Shown: positions 24,861-33,844, counted from the stretch's first letter. The stretch is DNA of 64,000 nucleotides from Yeosuana aromativorans (GCF_014646655.1 NZ_BMNR01000001.1:531382-595381); one strand, 5' to 3'. A program made the numbers and translations. The notes: generated by a model not told the origin, from the sequence alone.

Positions 24861-27257
24861 ATGTTTAAACTTTTTACAAAAGATTTTTGGGACATCATTG
24901 CTAGACTTATTTTACGCAATAAAATAGGTATTCTTATTGCTATTGTAATAGCAACCATATTCTTTAGTTTTCAGTGGAAAAATATGCGATTCACGTATAC
25001 TGAAGCCAACCTATTGCCCGATGATCATGAAGTAAACATTACCTATAACAACTTTTTAAAACGGTTTGGTGAAGAAGGCAACCTGATTGTATTGGGCATT
25101 AAAGACTCTACCCTTTTTACAGTAGAAAAGCTAAATGCCTGGAATAAACTGGCCGATGATTTTAAACACTATAAGGAAGTTGAAACGGTCCTGTCTGTTA
25201 AAGATCTTCAAAAGCTTGTAAAAGATACGGTACATCAACGCTTTGTTTTAGAACCCTTTATTAAAGATTCTGTTTCGTCATTAAAAGAAATTGATACGCT
25301 TCAATATGAGCTTTTTCATAAGTATCCGTTTTATGACAACTTTTTGTTTAATAAGAATACAAAAACCATAAGAACTGCTATTTATCTTAAAAAAGATATT
25401 GTAAATACAGCTGCTAGAAAAGACTTTGTCCTTGACGTTTTACAACCTAAAATTGAGGCTTTTGAGAAAGCCACCAATTTAGATGTGCGGGTTTCCGGAA
25501 TGCCTTATATCAGAACGCTGAACTCACAAAACATCGTTGACGAAATAGGGTTATTCATTGGAGCCGCCTTATTGGTTACATCGCTTATTTTCTTTTTCTT
25601 TTTCAGGTCTATCAGAGCTACATTGATTTCGCTTATTGTAGTTTGTACGGGCGTGATGTGGACTTTTGGTATTTTAGGTTTGCTCAATTATGAAATTACT
25701 GTTTTAACGGCACTTATTCCGCCACTGATTATTGTTATAGGCATTCCAAACTGCATTTTTTTAATCAACAAATACCAGCACGAGGTTAAACTGCACGGGA
25801 ATAAAGTAAAGTCGTTGCAACGGGTCATCACCAAAATTGGAAATGCCACGTTAATGACTAATGTTACCACGGCTTCGGGATTTGCAACCTTTATTTTAAC
25901 CGAGAGTAAATTACTAAAGGAATTTGGTATTGTGGCCTCCTTGAGTATTTTGGCCATTTTTATTTTATGTATCCTTATCATTCCTATTTTATATTCCTTT
26001 TTACCCTATCCTAAAGAACGTCATCTTGAGCATTTAAACAGGCGTTGGGTGACTTATTTTGTAAGTTGGATAGAACGTATGGTAAGGCAAAAACGCATCA
26101 CCATTTATGCTACTGCAGTTGGGCTTCTTATCTTGAGTTTTATTGGTATTTATCAAATAAAGATTTCGGGCAGTTTGATTGAGGACATGCCAAAAAATGC
26201 CCAATTCTTTAAGGATATTCGCTTTTTTGAAAAAGAGTTTAATGGCATAATGCCGTTGGAAATCATGGTAGATACCAAACGCAAAAAAGGCGTGATGAAG
26301 CTCTCTACCTTAAAGCGTATGGATGAGCTTGAAAAGCTGATTGTTGAGACTCCTGAATTATCCAGACCCATCTCTGTGGTCAGTTTGGTAAAATATTCCA
26401 AACAAGCTTATTATAACGGCAATCCAAAACATTACCAGCTGCCAACATCTCAGGAAAACAGTTTTATCCTTTCGTATGCAAAAAATTCAACCTCTAATGT
26501 AGATTTGTTTAAAAACTTTGTGGACAGTACCGGCCAATATGCGCGAATTACAACCTTTATGAAAGATATTGGCACCGATAAAATGGAACACATTGAAGAC
26601 AATTTAAAAAATAAAATAAAAAATGTCTTCCCTAAAAACCAATACAACGTAACCATAACCGGAAAGGCCTTGGTGTTCCAAAAAGGAACCAATTATTTGG
26701 TCAAGAATTTGGCCATATCCTTAACGCTTGCTATTCTGTTAATATCGTTGTTCATGGCCTATATGTTCAGGTCTTTCAAGATGATCGTGGTATCGCTTAT
26801 CCCAAACTTGCTGCCACTTTTAATAACAGCTGGCATCATGGGCTATTTCGGTGTTCCTATTAAACCGTCAACCATTTTGGTATTTAGTATTGCTTTTGGA
26901 ATTTCGGTGGATGATACCATTCACTTTCTGGCCAAATACAGACAAGAACTTCAGGCAAATCATTGGAAAATCAAAAAGTCGGTTTATGCGGCCTTGCAAG
27001 AAACCGGTGTGAGCATGTTTTACACATCCATCGTGTTGTTTTTTGGATTCTCGGTATTTACCATATCAAGCTTTGGCGGCACGGTAGCTTTGGGTGCTTT
27101 AGTATCCATAACACTCTTGTTTGCTATGCTTTCAAACTTAATTTTGCTGCCTTCATTACTACTGTCATTAGAGCGCAGCATAGCGAATAAAAATGTATTG
27201 AGAGAACCAGCTATCAATATTATTCCTGAAGAAGACGCTGAGGATGAAGATTTCTAG
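24861..27257 (+). CDS. MMPL/RND superfamily exporter
   Basis: A 798-residue inner-membrane protein with the two-fold RND layout. TM1 (about 20-40) is followed by a periplasmic loop, helices at about 235-385, TM7 near 415, a second periplasmic loop, and helices at about 625-775. Motifs include GLLNYEITVLTALIPPLIIV and FSIAFGISVDDTIHFLAKY, the latter carrying the Asp pair in TM10 expected for proton relay. Such proteins of about 800 aa in Bacteroidota are annotated as MMPL or 'predicted exporter'; the substrate (lipid, hopanoid or other) is unknown. It has an acidic C-terminal tail. The preceding gene encodes a beta-barrel, but a functional link is only inference. Confidence 0.9.
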   Translation: MFKLFTKDFWDIIARLILRNKIGILIAIVIATIFFSFQWKNMRFTYTEANLLPDDHEVNITYNNFLKRFGEEGNLIVLGIKDSTLFTVEKLNAWNKLADDFKHYKEVETVLSVKDLQKLVKDTVHQRFVLEPFIKDSVSSLKEIDTLQYELFHKYPFYDNFLFNKNTKTIRTAIYLKKDIVNTAARKDFVLDVLQPKIEAFEKATNLDVRVSGMPYIRTLNSQNIVDEIGLFIGAALLVTSLIFFFFFRSIRATLISLIVVCTGVMWTFGILGLLNYEITVLTALIPPLIIVIGIPNCIFLINKYQHEVKLHGNKVKSLQRVITKIGNATLMTNVTTASGFATFILTESKLLKEFGIVASLSILAIFILCILIIPILYSFLPYPKERHLEHLNRRWVTYFVSWIERMVRQKRITIYATAVGLLILSFIGIYQIKISGSLIEDMPKNAQFFKDIRFFEKEFNGIMPLEIMVDTKRKKGVMKLSTLKRMDELEKLIVETPELSRPISVVSLVKYSKQAYYNGNPKHYQLPTSQENSFILSYAKNSTSNVDLFKNFVDSTGQYARITTFMKDIGTDKMEHIEDNLKNKIKNVFPKNQYNVTITGKALVFQKGTNYLVKNLAISLTLAILLISLFMAYMFRSFKMIVVSLIPNLLPLLITAGIMGYFGVPIKPSTILVFSIAFGISVDDTIHFLAKYRQELQANHWKIKKSVYAALQETGVSMFYTSIVLFFGFSVFTISSFGGTVALGALVSITLLFAMLSNLILLPSLLLSLERSIANKNVLREPAINIIPEEDAEDEDF

Positions 27258-27294
27258 TTTTATTGCCTAAATACATTGATTTAAGAATTTGGAA

Positions 27295-27327
27295 TTTGAT
27301 AATTCATCATTGAAAACTTTATATTTG
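27295..27327 (+). promoter_or_regulatory. asnS promoter
   Basis: TTTG at 27295-27298 and a perfect TATATTTG at 27320-27327 are separated by 21 nt. It lies 21 nt upstream of the asnS ATG. Confidence 0.6.
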
Positions 27328-27347
27328 CAATTTAAAATTCAATACTA

Positions 27348-29249
27348 ATGACATCATATACCGTTTCAGAATTATTATCAAACAATCAAATACTTCCTGA
27401 AGTTGAAATCAAGGGTTGGGTAAGAACCTTTAGGGCCAATCGATTTATTGCTTTAAATGACGGTTCTACCATAAATAATATTCAGTGTGTTGTTGATTTT
27501 GAAAACACAGACGAAGCGCTTTTAAAACGCATTACAACCGGAGCGGCCGTTCATATTAAAGGCGAATTGGTTGAAAGCCAAGGTAAGGGACAAAAGGTTG
27601 AAATCATTGTAAGTTCCATTCAAATTTTAGGCGATTCCAATCCTGAAACGTTTCCTATTCAACCTAAAAAACACTCCTTGGAATTCTTGCGTGAAAACGC
27701 CCATTTACGTACCAGAACCAACACCTTTAGTGCCGTTATGAGGTTGCGTTCAGCTTTGTCGTTTGCTATTCACAGCTATTTTAACAAGAACGGTTTTTAC
27801 TATATGCATGCGCCAATTATCACTGGAAGTGATGCTGAAGGTGCTGGTGAAATGTTTAGGGTTAGTACTTTGCCGGCTATAAATCCTCCTATTAAAATTA
27901 TTGATGAAAAAAAATCTAAAATTGATTATTCAAAATTTGATCATTTAGCAAATGAATATTATAAAGTAATTTTAGAATATGTCATAAAAAGTAATGATTT
28001 AGGACTAGAAGAAGTTAAAAGCCTTATTTCATCTACTTTAACCCATGAAAAATTTGATTTAAAAAAATTAATTCTTTTAAAACCTGAGCAGCTCGAAAAA
28101 TTAAAAAATCGAATTGATAAGGATATAGCTTTTAAAAATAGATTAAAAAAGCTCTTTAAATCGTTTAGCTCATTGCACACTAGATTCAGGGAAGGAAGAA
28201 TTAATACAATGGACAAAAAAGATTTGGTTTTGAAAATCAAAGCTATTTGTAGAGAAAATGGATGGAGGCTTGATAATATTGCAGGGAAAACAATTAGAAG
28301 AATTTATAGTCCAAACGAATACCCAAGTCTTTCTTTGTGCTTTTACAATCTTTTTTCGATAACAAATTTAAATGAAGTTGATTATTCTCAAGATTTCTTT
28401 GGAAAGGAGACCAACCTAACCGTTTCTGGTCAATTAGAAGCCGAAACCTATGCCATGTCGCTTGGTAAAGTCTATACCTTTGGGCCAACGTTTAGAGCCG
28501 AAAACTCAAACACATCAAGACATTTGGCTGAATTTTGGATGATTGAACCCGAAGTGGCCTTTATGGATTTGGCCGGTAACATGGATTTAGCCGAAGACTT
28601 TCTAAAATATGTTTTGGGTTATGTTTTAACCAACAATCGTGAGGATTTAGAGTTTTTAGAAAAACGCTTGTTGGATGAAGAAAAGTCAAAACCACAAGCT
28701 GAGCGTAGTGAGTTGAGCTTAATTGAAAAACTAAACTTTGTTATTGATAATAACTTTAAGCGCGTAAGCTACACAGAAGCTATAGATATTTTACGTAACA
28801 GTACACCTAATAAGAAAAAGAAATTTAAATACATTATCAATGAATGGGGTGCCGACTTACAAAGTGAACACGAGCGTTTTCTGGTAGAAAAACACTTTAA
28901 ATGCCCTGTTATCTTGTTTGATTACCCAGCCAACATCAAAGCCTTTTATATGCGCTTAAATGAGGATGGCAAAACCGTTAGGGCCATGGATATTTTATTC
29001 CCAGGAATTGGCGAAATAGTTGGCGGTTCCCAACGTGAAGAACGTTTAGATGTCCTTAAAGAAAAAATGGCTGCCCTTGGTATTGATGAAAACGAATTAT
29101 GGTGGTATTTAGACTTGCGTAAATATGGTACTGCTGTGCATTCCGGTTTTGGGCTTGGTTTTGAACGTTTGGTTATGTTTGCTACTGGAATGGGCAATAT
29201 AAGGGACGTTATTCCTTACCCAAGAACACCACAAAATGCCGAATTTTAA
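27348..29249 (+). CDS. asnS: Asparaginyl-tRNA synthetase with a 152-residue in-frame insertion
   Basis: A 633-residue class IIb synthetase; the family norm is about 480. The anticodon-binding OB domain (about 1-110, EIKGWVRTFRANRFIALNDGS) is normal. The catalytic core has the flipping loop GSDAEGAGEMF (160-170), FFGKETNLTVSGQLEAE (351-367), motif 2 with TFGPTFRAENS and RHLAEFWMIEPE, and motif 3 GFGLGFERLVMF. Between the flipping loop and FFGKETN lies an insertion (about residues 196-347) that is lysine-, leucine- and isoleucine-rich and matches no family I know. Without it the enzyme would be 481 residues. Everything else looks intact, and this is presumably an essential gene, so the insertion must be tolerated or removed. 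A promoter lies directly upstream. Confidence 0.95.
   Translation: MTSYTVSELLSNNQILPEVEIKGWVRTFRANRFIALNDGSTINNIQCVVDFENTDEALLKRITTGAAVHIKGELVESQGKGQKVEIIVSSIQILGDSNPETFPIQPKKHSLEFLRENAHLRTRTNTFSAVMRLRSALSFAIHSYFNKNGFYYMHAPIITGSDAEGAGEMFRVSTLPAINPPIKIIDEKKSKIDYSKFDHLANEYYKVILEYVIKSNDLGLEEVKSLISSTLTHEKFDLKKLILLKPEQLEKLKNRIDKDIAFKNRLKKLFKSFSSLHTRFREGRINTMDKKDLVLKIKAICRENGWRLDNIAGKTIRRIYSPNEYPSLSLCFYNLFSITNLNEVDYSQDFFGKETNLTVSGQLEAETYAMSLGKVYTFGPTFRAENSNTSRHLAEFWMIEPEVAFMDLAGNMDLAEDFLKYVLGYVLTNNREDLEFLEKRLLDEEKSKPQAERSELSLIEKLNFVIDNNFKRVSYTEAIDILRNSTPNKKKKFKYIINEWGADLQSEHERFLVEKHFKCPVILFDYPANIKAFYMRLNEDGKTVRAMDILFPGIGEIVGGSQREERLDVLKEKMAALGIDENELWWYLDLRKYGTAVHSGFGLGFERLVMFATGMGNIRDVIPYPRTPQNAEF
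27922..28387 (+). other. In-frame insertion in asnS flanked by 10-bp direct repeats
   Basis: TTGATTATTC occurs at 27922-27931 and again at 28378-28387. The offset is 456 nt, exactly 152 codons, and both copies are read in the same frame (Ile/Val-Asp-Tyr-Ser). Deleting one repeat plus the interior restores a normal AsnRS of 481 codons. The interior is visibly more AT-rich than the flanking asnS sequence. It encodes helical segments such as LLKPEQLEKLKNRIDKDIAF and ENGWRLDNIAGKTIRRIY, with an internal ATG at 28209. The repeats look like a target-site duplication. No transposase, intein or homing-endonuclease motif is visible. Confidence 0.75.
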
Positions 29250-29358
29250 TAGTTCTTTTCGTAACAAAATTATAATTCCGTCGTTTATCTAATACAAATC
29301 TCTTTTAACAGATAGTTAATGGATTTTTTATACTTTTATCTTAAACTAGTTTTATTAC

Positions 29359-30819
29359 ATGCTTAAGCAACAATTACAGTTTAAATTATCACAAAAGTTA
29401 TCACCGCAACAAATCCAATTAATGAAATTGATTCAGTTGCCCACGCAAGCTTTTGAACAACGCTTAAAGCAAGAATTAGAAGAGAATCCAGCGCTTGAAG
29501 GTGGTAAAGAAGAGATTGAAAACGACTATGACTCTGATTTGGATAATACCACTGATGATTTTGATGATAGCGATTCCATTAATGCCGAAGACATTAATGT
29601 TGATGAATATTTAAGTGACGACGAAATTCCCGATTACAGAACACGAACGAACAACTACAGTGCCGATGATGAGGAAAAAACCATGCCTTATGCAGCAGGC
29701 ATGTCTTTTACACAACATTTAATCAGTCAGTTAAATACCTACAGGCTATCCGATGAGGAACGGGAGATTGCTGAATTTTTAGTTGGAAGTGTGGATGACA
29801 GCGGTTACATCCGCCGTTCATTATCAGATATTATGGATGATTTGGCGTTTACTCAAAACATCTACACCACCGAAGACAAAATTGAACACGTTTTAAAACT
29901 GGTCCATCAGTTAGACCCAGCTGGTGTTGGCGCCCGAAATCTTCAAGAATGCTTAAGTATCCAGTTACACAGAAAAACAAAAACCCAGAGTGTAGAGTTG
30001 GCCATAAACATTATTGACCATGCTTTTGATCAGTTTACAAAAAAACATTACGATAAATTACTCCAAAAATTTGATGTTACCGAACTACAGTTAAAGGGTG
30101 CCATTCATGAAATTGAACACTTAAATCCAAAGCCAGGAGGGTCTTACGCTGGAAACAATAGAATAGTAGAACATATTGTACCAGATTTTGCCATTAAAAT
30201 TGTAGATGGGGAGTTGGAATTAACCCTTAATGGAAGAAATGCCCCTGAGTTGCATGTCTCCAGAGAGTATCACAATATGCTGAAAAGCTATAAAGACTCA
30301 AAGGACAAATCAAGCTCTCAAAAAGATGCTGTTGTTTTTATCAAACAAAAACTGGATGCCGCCAAATGGTTTATAGAAGCTATTAAACAACGCCAGCAAA
30401 CCTTATTTATTACCATGAGTGCCATCATGCATTATCAAAAAGAATACTTTTTAACTGGTGATGAGCGTAATTTAAAACCCATGATTTTAAAAGATATTGC
30501 TGATGAGATTGATATGGACGTATCCACGGTTTCGCGTGTGGCCAACAGCAAATATGTTGACACACCTTACGGAACCAAGCTCATCAAGGAGTTCTTTTCT
30601 GAATCCATGAAAAATGATCAAGGAGAAGATGTTTCAACTCGGGAAATAAAAACAATTCTTGAAACTGTTATTGAGGAAGAAGATAAACGCAAACCTTTAA
30701 CCGATGAAACTTTAGCTGCCATCTTAAAAGAAAAAGGCTATCCCATTGCGCGCAGAACCGTTGCAAAATACCGGGAACAATTGGATATTCCCGTGGCTCG
30801 ATTACGAAAAAAAATGTAA
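29359..30819 (+). CDS. rpoN: RNA polymerase sigma-54 factor
   Basis: A 486-residue sigma-54. Region I (about 1-50) is the glutamine/leucine-rich activator-interacting segment QKLSPQQIQLMKLIQLPTQ. An acidic region II follows (about 50-105), then the core-binding domain (about 110-310) with ELEENPAL upstream and LDPAGVGARNLQECL inside. The helix-turn-helix lies at about 380-410 (DIDMDVSTVSRVANSKYV). The RpoN box near 470 reads IARRTVAKYREQL, one substitution from the ARRTVAKYRE consensus order. It needs AAA+ activators, none of which is in the window. The following membrane gene starts within the stop codon. Confidence 0.96.
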   Translation: MLKQQLQFKLSQKLSPQQIQLMKLIQLPTQAFEQRLKQELEENPALEGGKEEIENDYDSDLDNTTDDFDDSDSINAEDINVDEYLSDDEIPDYRTRTNNYSADDEEKTMPYAAGMSFTQHLISQLNTYRLSDEEREIAEFLVGSVDDSGYIRRSLSDIMDDLAFTQNIYTTEDKIEHVLKLVHQLDPAGVGARNLQECLSIQLHRKTKTQSVELAINIIDHAFDQFTKKHYDKLLQKFDVTELQLKGAIHEIEHLNPKPGGSYAGNNRIVEHIVPDFAIKIVDGELELTLNGRNAPELHVSREYHNMLKSYKDSKDKSSSQKDAVVFIKQKLDAAKWFIEAIKQRQQTLFITMSAIMHYQKEYFLTGDERNLKPMILKDIADEIDMDVSTVSRVANSKYVDTPYGTKLIKEFFSESMKNDQGEDVSTREIKTILETVIEEEDKRKPLTDETLAAILKEKGYPIARRTVAKYREQLDIPVARLRKKM

Positions 30820-31424
30820 TGAATAAAATCTTAAAAAGTATCTCATTTATTTTTCATCCATTAATCATCCCCATACTTGGTGTTATATTCTATTTTTCAA
30901 AATCGCCTCGATATATCCCAAAGGAAATTATAGAGGCCAAATTAATTTCAGTCTTTATATTGACGGTTGTATTACCAATTTTATTGTTTTTTCTGTTGAA
31001 AACGATCGGTAAAGTAAAATCAATTTATTTAGAGACTACTAAAGAACGTGTATTCCCTTTATTGCTTAATTGTATTGTCGTGCTTTTGGTGCTGGATAGA
31101 ATATTAACGGCCAATCAAATCATTGAATTGTATTACTTTTTTGTAGGTATTTTAATCTCTACTCTTGCATGTTTGTTTCTGGTGATTTTAAAATTTAAAG
31201 CCAGCATCCATATGATATCCATAGCAGGTTTATTAATGTTTTGTATTGCTTTAAGTATTCATTTTAGCATTAACATTAATGGCACATTAGCTTTGTTGTT
31301 CATTATTATTGGAGCCGTTGCAACATCCAGATTGCACCTAAAGGCTCATTCATTTGTGGAATTGGTCATTGGCTTTTTTATTGGACTGCTTCCGCAGTTG
31401 ATTCTTTTGAATTACTGGCTATAA
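30819..31424 (+). CDS. Integral membrane protein of unknown function (PAP2-like topology)
   Basis: A 201-residue, highly hydrophobic protein with about six helices. It begins MNKILKSISFIFHPLIIPI, where a His-Pro follows the first helix, and has a conserved-looking ETTKERVFPLL loop between helices 2 and 3 and SRLHLKAHSFVELVIGFFIG near the end. The layout recalls lipid-phosphatase (PAP2)-like proteins without their full KxxxxxxRP and SRxxxxxH signatures. Its ATG overlaps the rpoN stop by one base, indicating translational coupling. Its 3' end overlaps the convergent PorT-like gene by 6 nt. Confidence 0.75.
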   Translation: MNKILKSISFIFHPLIIPILGVIFYFSKSPRYIPKEIIEAKLISVFILTVVLPILLFFLLKTIGKVKSIYLETTKERVFPLLLNCIVVLLVLDRILTANQIIELYYFFVGILISTLACLFLVILKFKASIHMISIAGLLMFCIALSIHFSININGTLALLFIIIGAVATSRLHLKAHSFVELVIGFFIGLLPQLILLNYWL

Positions 31425-32111
31425 GATATAAAACATAAGCCCAATTTTTACCGCATTCATGTCCATTGATTGCCCATCTAGCTTTGCGTTATTTGAGAAG
31501 ATGGGGTTCAATGCGTAATAAACATAAAAATTCCATGTGTTATATCCAGCTGCGAGTGTCAATCCGTATTGAAAATCATTAAAATCTGGAATGTTCTTAT
31601 ATTTTAAATTGCCTAAATCGCCTACATATTTACTGGTACTTGCAAACACATAACCTATTTTAAAACCTGAATAGATACGCCAAAATTTATAATCTGTAGC
31701 ATTTGAAGTGCGCCATCTAAATTCAAAAGGCATCTCGATGAGATGCTCTGAAAATTTGTTTTTGGAATAAGTATACACATCATTCAAAATACTATAATTA
31801 AACGTTCCCATAGCATCTTTATTGATCAATAAGTTTTGATTAAAGGAATTGTAGGAATAACCAAGCCCCAAAGCAAGTGCCACATTTCTTTTTTTGTTGA
31901 TGGGCATATCTTTAATAAACCCGAGATGAAACCCAAAAGAAAAACCTCTTTGGGAAAGTCCAGCAGGCTGTTTCCCTATTAAATTATAAGTTATCCCAGC
32001 ATAAAACTGATCTTCTTTATATAAAGAATCAACTGCTTTAACTTCAGTTTCCTGAGAAAAAGAACAATATAATCCGAGAAAAAATATTCCGATAAAAACT
32101 AAACTTTTCAT
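31419..32111 (-). CDS. PorT-family outer-membrane beta-barrel protein
   Basis: 230 residues from the ATG at 32111, where a signal peptide starts (MKSLVFIGIFFLGLYCSFSQ). An upstream in-frame ATG at 32195 would bury this signal behind 28 residues. The mature part is a small barrel with alternating aromatic strands: YAGITYNLIG, FSFGFHLGFI, LALGLGYSYNSFNQ, LIEMPFEFRWR and GFKIGYVFAS, ending in MFYIL. This pattern fits the PorT/outer-membrane-protein-beta-barrel family; a direct role in type IX secretion is not shown. It lies downstream of the exbD genes but is separated by a terminator. Confidence 0.82.
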   Translation of the reverse strand: MKSLVFIGIFFLGLYCSFSQETEVKAVDSLYKEDQFYAGITYNLIGKQPAGLSQRGFSFGFHLGFIKDMPINKKRNVALALGLGYSYNSFNQNLLINKDAMGTFNYSILNDVYTYSKNKFSEHLIEMPFEFRWRTSNATDYKFWRIYSGFKIGYVFASTSKYVGDLGNLKYKNIPDFNDFQYGLTLAAGYNTWNFYVYYALNPIFSNNAKLDGQSMDMNAVKIGLMFYIL

Positions 32112-32225
32112 CTGTATAAATTTATTTGTTTTCAATGGCCGTATGGAATGCCCCTTTAGATTATTTAGGTTGTTTTGAAATTTATCAATAGGCATTTCAT
32201 AGTATCAATATAATCATAAAGGTAT

Positions 32226-32260
32226 AAAAAAAGGGTATTTTGAAATATCAAAATACCCTT
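32226..32260 (-). terminator. Terminator after the exbB-exbD operon
   Basis: AAGGGTATTTTGA (32231-32243) pairs perfectly with TCAAAATACCCTT (32248-32260) around a 4-nt loop. On the minus strand a T run follows the stem, so it ends the exb operon. Confidence 0.88.
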
Positions 32261-32286
32261 CTAAATATAAAATTAAGATTTAAATT

Positions 32287-32760
32287 TTAATGGCTAAAAA
32301 CATCACCCTTTTTAGTGGTGTAATTAATTTTTAACGCATTTACTTTTCGCAATTCTTGTTTAATGTCCATGATGGTTCCCATACTGGCATCTTTATCAAC
32401 TTTTAAAGCGGTTGTTAAAAACGGTACCAACTCTTCTCTTTTTGAAGCACGTTCAGCAGCAATAAATGCAGCTATATCACTTACATCAGCAAATTTGTCG
32501 TTAAGCTGTATTTTGGTTTCTGTACCGTATTGCTTGTATTGCTCGCTAGGTTTCCCAGCATAAATGTACATTACTAAATCTTTTTTGTCCAGTTTCTCTA
32601 CCTGGTCAGCGTATGGCAAATTATTCTTGATCATCAAGGTATTTTCTCTCATCACCGTTGCAACCATAAAGAAGAATAATAGCATAAATACAATATCTGG
32701 TAAAGATGCTGTTGAAATAGCTGGCAATTCGCCTCCTTTTTTCTTTTTGAATTTTGACAT
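32287..32760 (-). CDS. ExbD/TolR-family biopolymer transport protein (second copy)
   Basis: A 157-residue protein with the ExbD plan: a short cytoplasmic N-terminus (KFKKKKGGELPAISTASLPD), one transmembrane helix (about 22-40, IVFMLLFFFMVATVM) whose leading Asp is the proton-carrying residue, and a periplasmic domain (about 45-157). It works with the ExbB-like channel and a TonB-type protein to energise outer-membrane transport, or with gliding/secretion machinery in this phylum. It is the last gene of a four-gene operon. Confidence 0.9.
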   Translation of the reverse strand: MSKFKKKKGGELPAISTASLPDIVFMLLFFFMVATVMRENTLMIKNNLPYADQVEKLDKKDLVMYIYAGKPSEQYKQYGTETKIQLNDKFADVSDIAAFIAAERASKREELVPFLTTALKVDKDASMGTIMDIKQELRKVNALKINYTTKKGDVFSH

Positions 32761-32787
32761 ATTATATCAACGTATTAACTTTTTAAA

Positions 32788-33375
32788 TTATTGTACTTCA
32801 GATAGTTTTTGAGGATACTCCTCTTTTATTTTTTCTATCTTTTCCTTTAATCGTTCTTTATTTCCAACCCAGTTAACATTATCATAGTCGGCTTGCATTT
32901 CTGTAAATGTCTTTCCGTATAATGACATGGCACGCTTGTCTCTTAACTCATTATAAGCTGCCACCAATTCATTTTGAACAGACACATACATTTTATAAGA
33001 TGTTTCCCTTGCATTTTTAAGCGAGATAATGGCTTTGTCTGGATTGTCGGAAGACGCTGGATCTTTTTTACCATGACAATAATCACAGGTTCCGTCGCCT
33101 CCGTTATCCAAAAATTCTACGGCTGCTTTTCTTAAATCCTTAAGGTTCATCCTTTCATCTTCAACAAGCAATTCATCTTTACCATTAACTAATACTGTAA
33201 AAATATTTTTTTGCTTAATGATAACGTCCTCTTGGTTGTCATCCATTGGAGGCAGTTTACGGTTTATTCCCGTATCTGTTTCAATGGTAGTGGTTACCAA
33301 GAAAAATATCAATAATAGAAACGCAATGTCGGCCATGGAGCCTGCATTAACTTCTGGTGCTGCTCTTTTTGCCAT
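32788..33375 (-). CDS. ExbD/TolR-family biopolymer transport protein (first copy, with CxxCH motif)
   Basis: A 195-residue protein. It has the N-terminal MAKRAAPEVNAGSMADIAFL with the proton-channel Asp, one helix (about 17-33), and a periplasmic domain longer than in the second copy. That domain contains C97-D-Y-C100-H101, a CxxCH pattern formally identical to a c-type heme site, inside GGDGTCDYCHGKKDPASSD. Whether it binds heme, zinc or forms a disulfide is unknown. A CxYC pair at this place is, as far as I recall, common in flavobacterial ExbD proteins. It sits 4 nt after the 147-residue membrane protein gene. Confidence 0.9.
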   Translation of the reverse strand: MAKRAAPEVNAGSMADIAFLLLIFFLVTTTIETDTGINRKLPPMDDNQEDVIIKQKNIFTVLVNGKDELLVEDERMNLKDLRKAAVEFLDNGGDGTCDYCHGKKDPASSDNPDKAIISLKNARETSYKMYVSVQNELVAAYNELRDKRAMSLYGKTFTEMQADYDNVNWVGNKERLKEKIEKIKEEYPQKLSEVQ

Positions 33376-33379
33376 AATG

Positions 33380-33823
33380 TTATTTATTAAATAATTTTTT
33401 TACTCCTGATAAAAGCATGGCAATTATAGATCCAGCCATCAAAATGTAAAATGCTACAATACCAGCTCCCACCATATGAGATTCTCCTTCGGTTGCTGGA
33501 ATGCCATTATATAAATAGTCTCTAGTGTCTCCACCTGTAACAGCATATGATATGACCAAAACTATAATAAAAGCGCCAGCTCCCAGTAAGGTACTTTTTA
33601 ATGAAGCTGTATTTGTAAACAGTCCTTTCAAGGTAAATATAACTACCAATGCAAGTGTTACCAAGAAAATGGCATAAGCTACATACATGAAGTTATTAAC
33701 TGTGCCGCTTGATTCTCCTGCTTTAATAGCTTCATCTCCCGCTCCAATTATCATGGCAAGAAAGACAATTGAAAGAATACCTACAATTCCAACGAATATA
33801 GTTGCTAATTTTTTTGTATTCAT
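33380..33823 (-). CDS. Four-helix membrane protein of the exb operon
   Basis: A 147-residue protein with about four hydrophobic helices (residues 8-28, 45-68, 78-95 and 122-142) and short polar loops. One loop holds VTGGDTRDYLYNGIPATEG. No named domain was recognised. It is fixed between the exbB-like gene (21 nt upstream) and exbD (4 nt downstream), so it is probably an accessory subunit of the same proton-driven complex. That is inference from position. Confidence 0.78.
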   Translation of the reverse strand: MNTKKLATIFVGIVGILSIVFLAMIIGAGDEAIKAGESSGTVNNFMYVAYAIFLVTLALVVIFTLKGLFTNTASLKSTLLGAGAFIIVLVISYAVTGGDTRDYLYNGIPATEGESHMVGAGIVAFYILMAGSIIAMLLSGVKKLFNK

Positions 33824-33844
33824 AATGTTTTTATTTGAATATTA

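Noticed and set aside
27922-28387. Intein or self-splicing intron in asnS
   Set aside because: The segment neither begins with Cys/Ser/Thr at a splice junction nor ends in His-Asn before a nucleophile, and it carries no LAGLIDADG or HNH motif. It is read in frame without stops, so an RNA intron is unnecessary as an explanation. RNA splicing cannot be fully excluded without transcript data.
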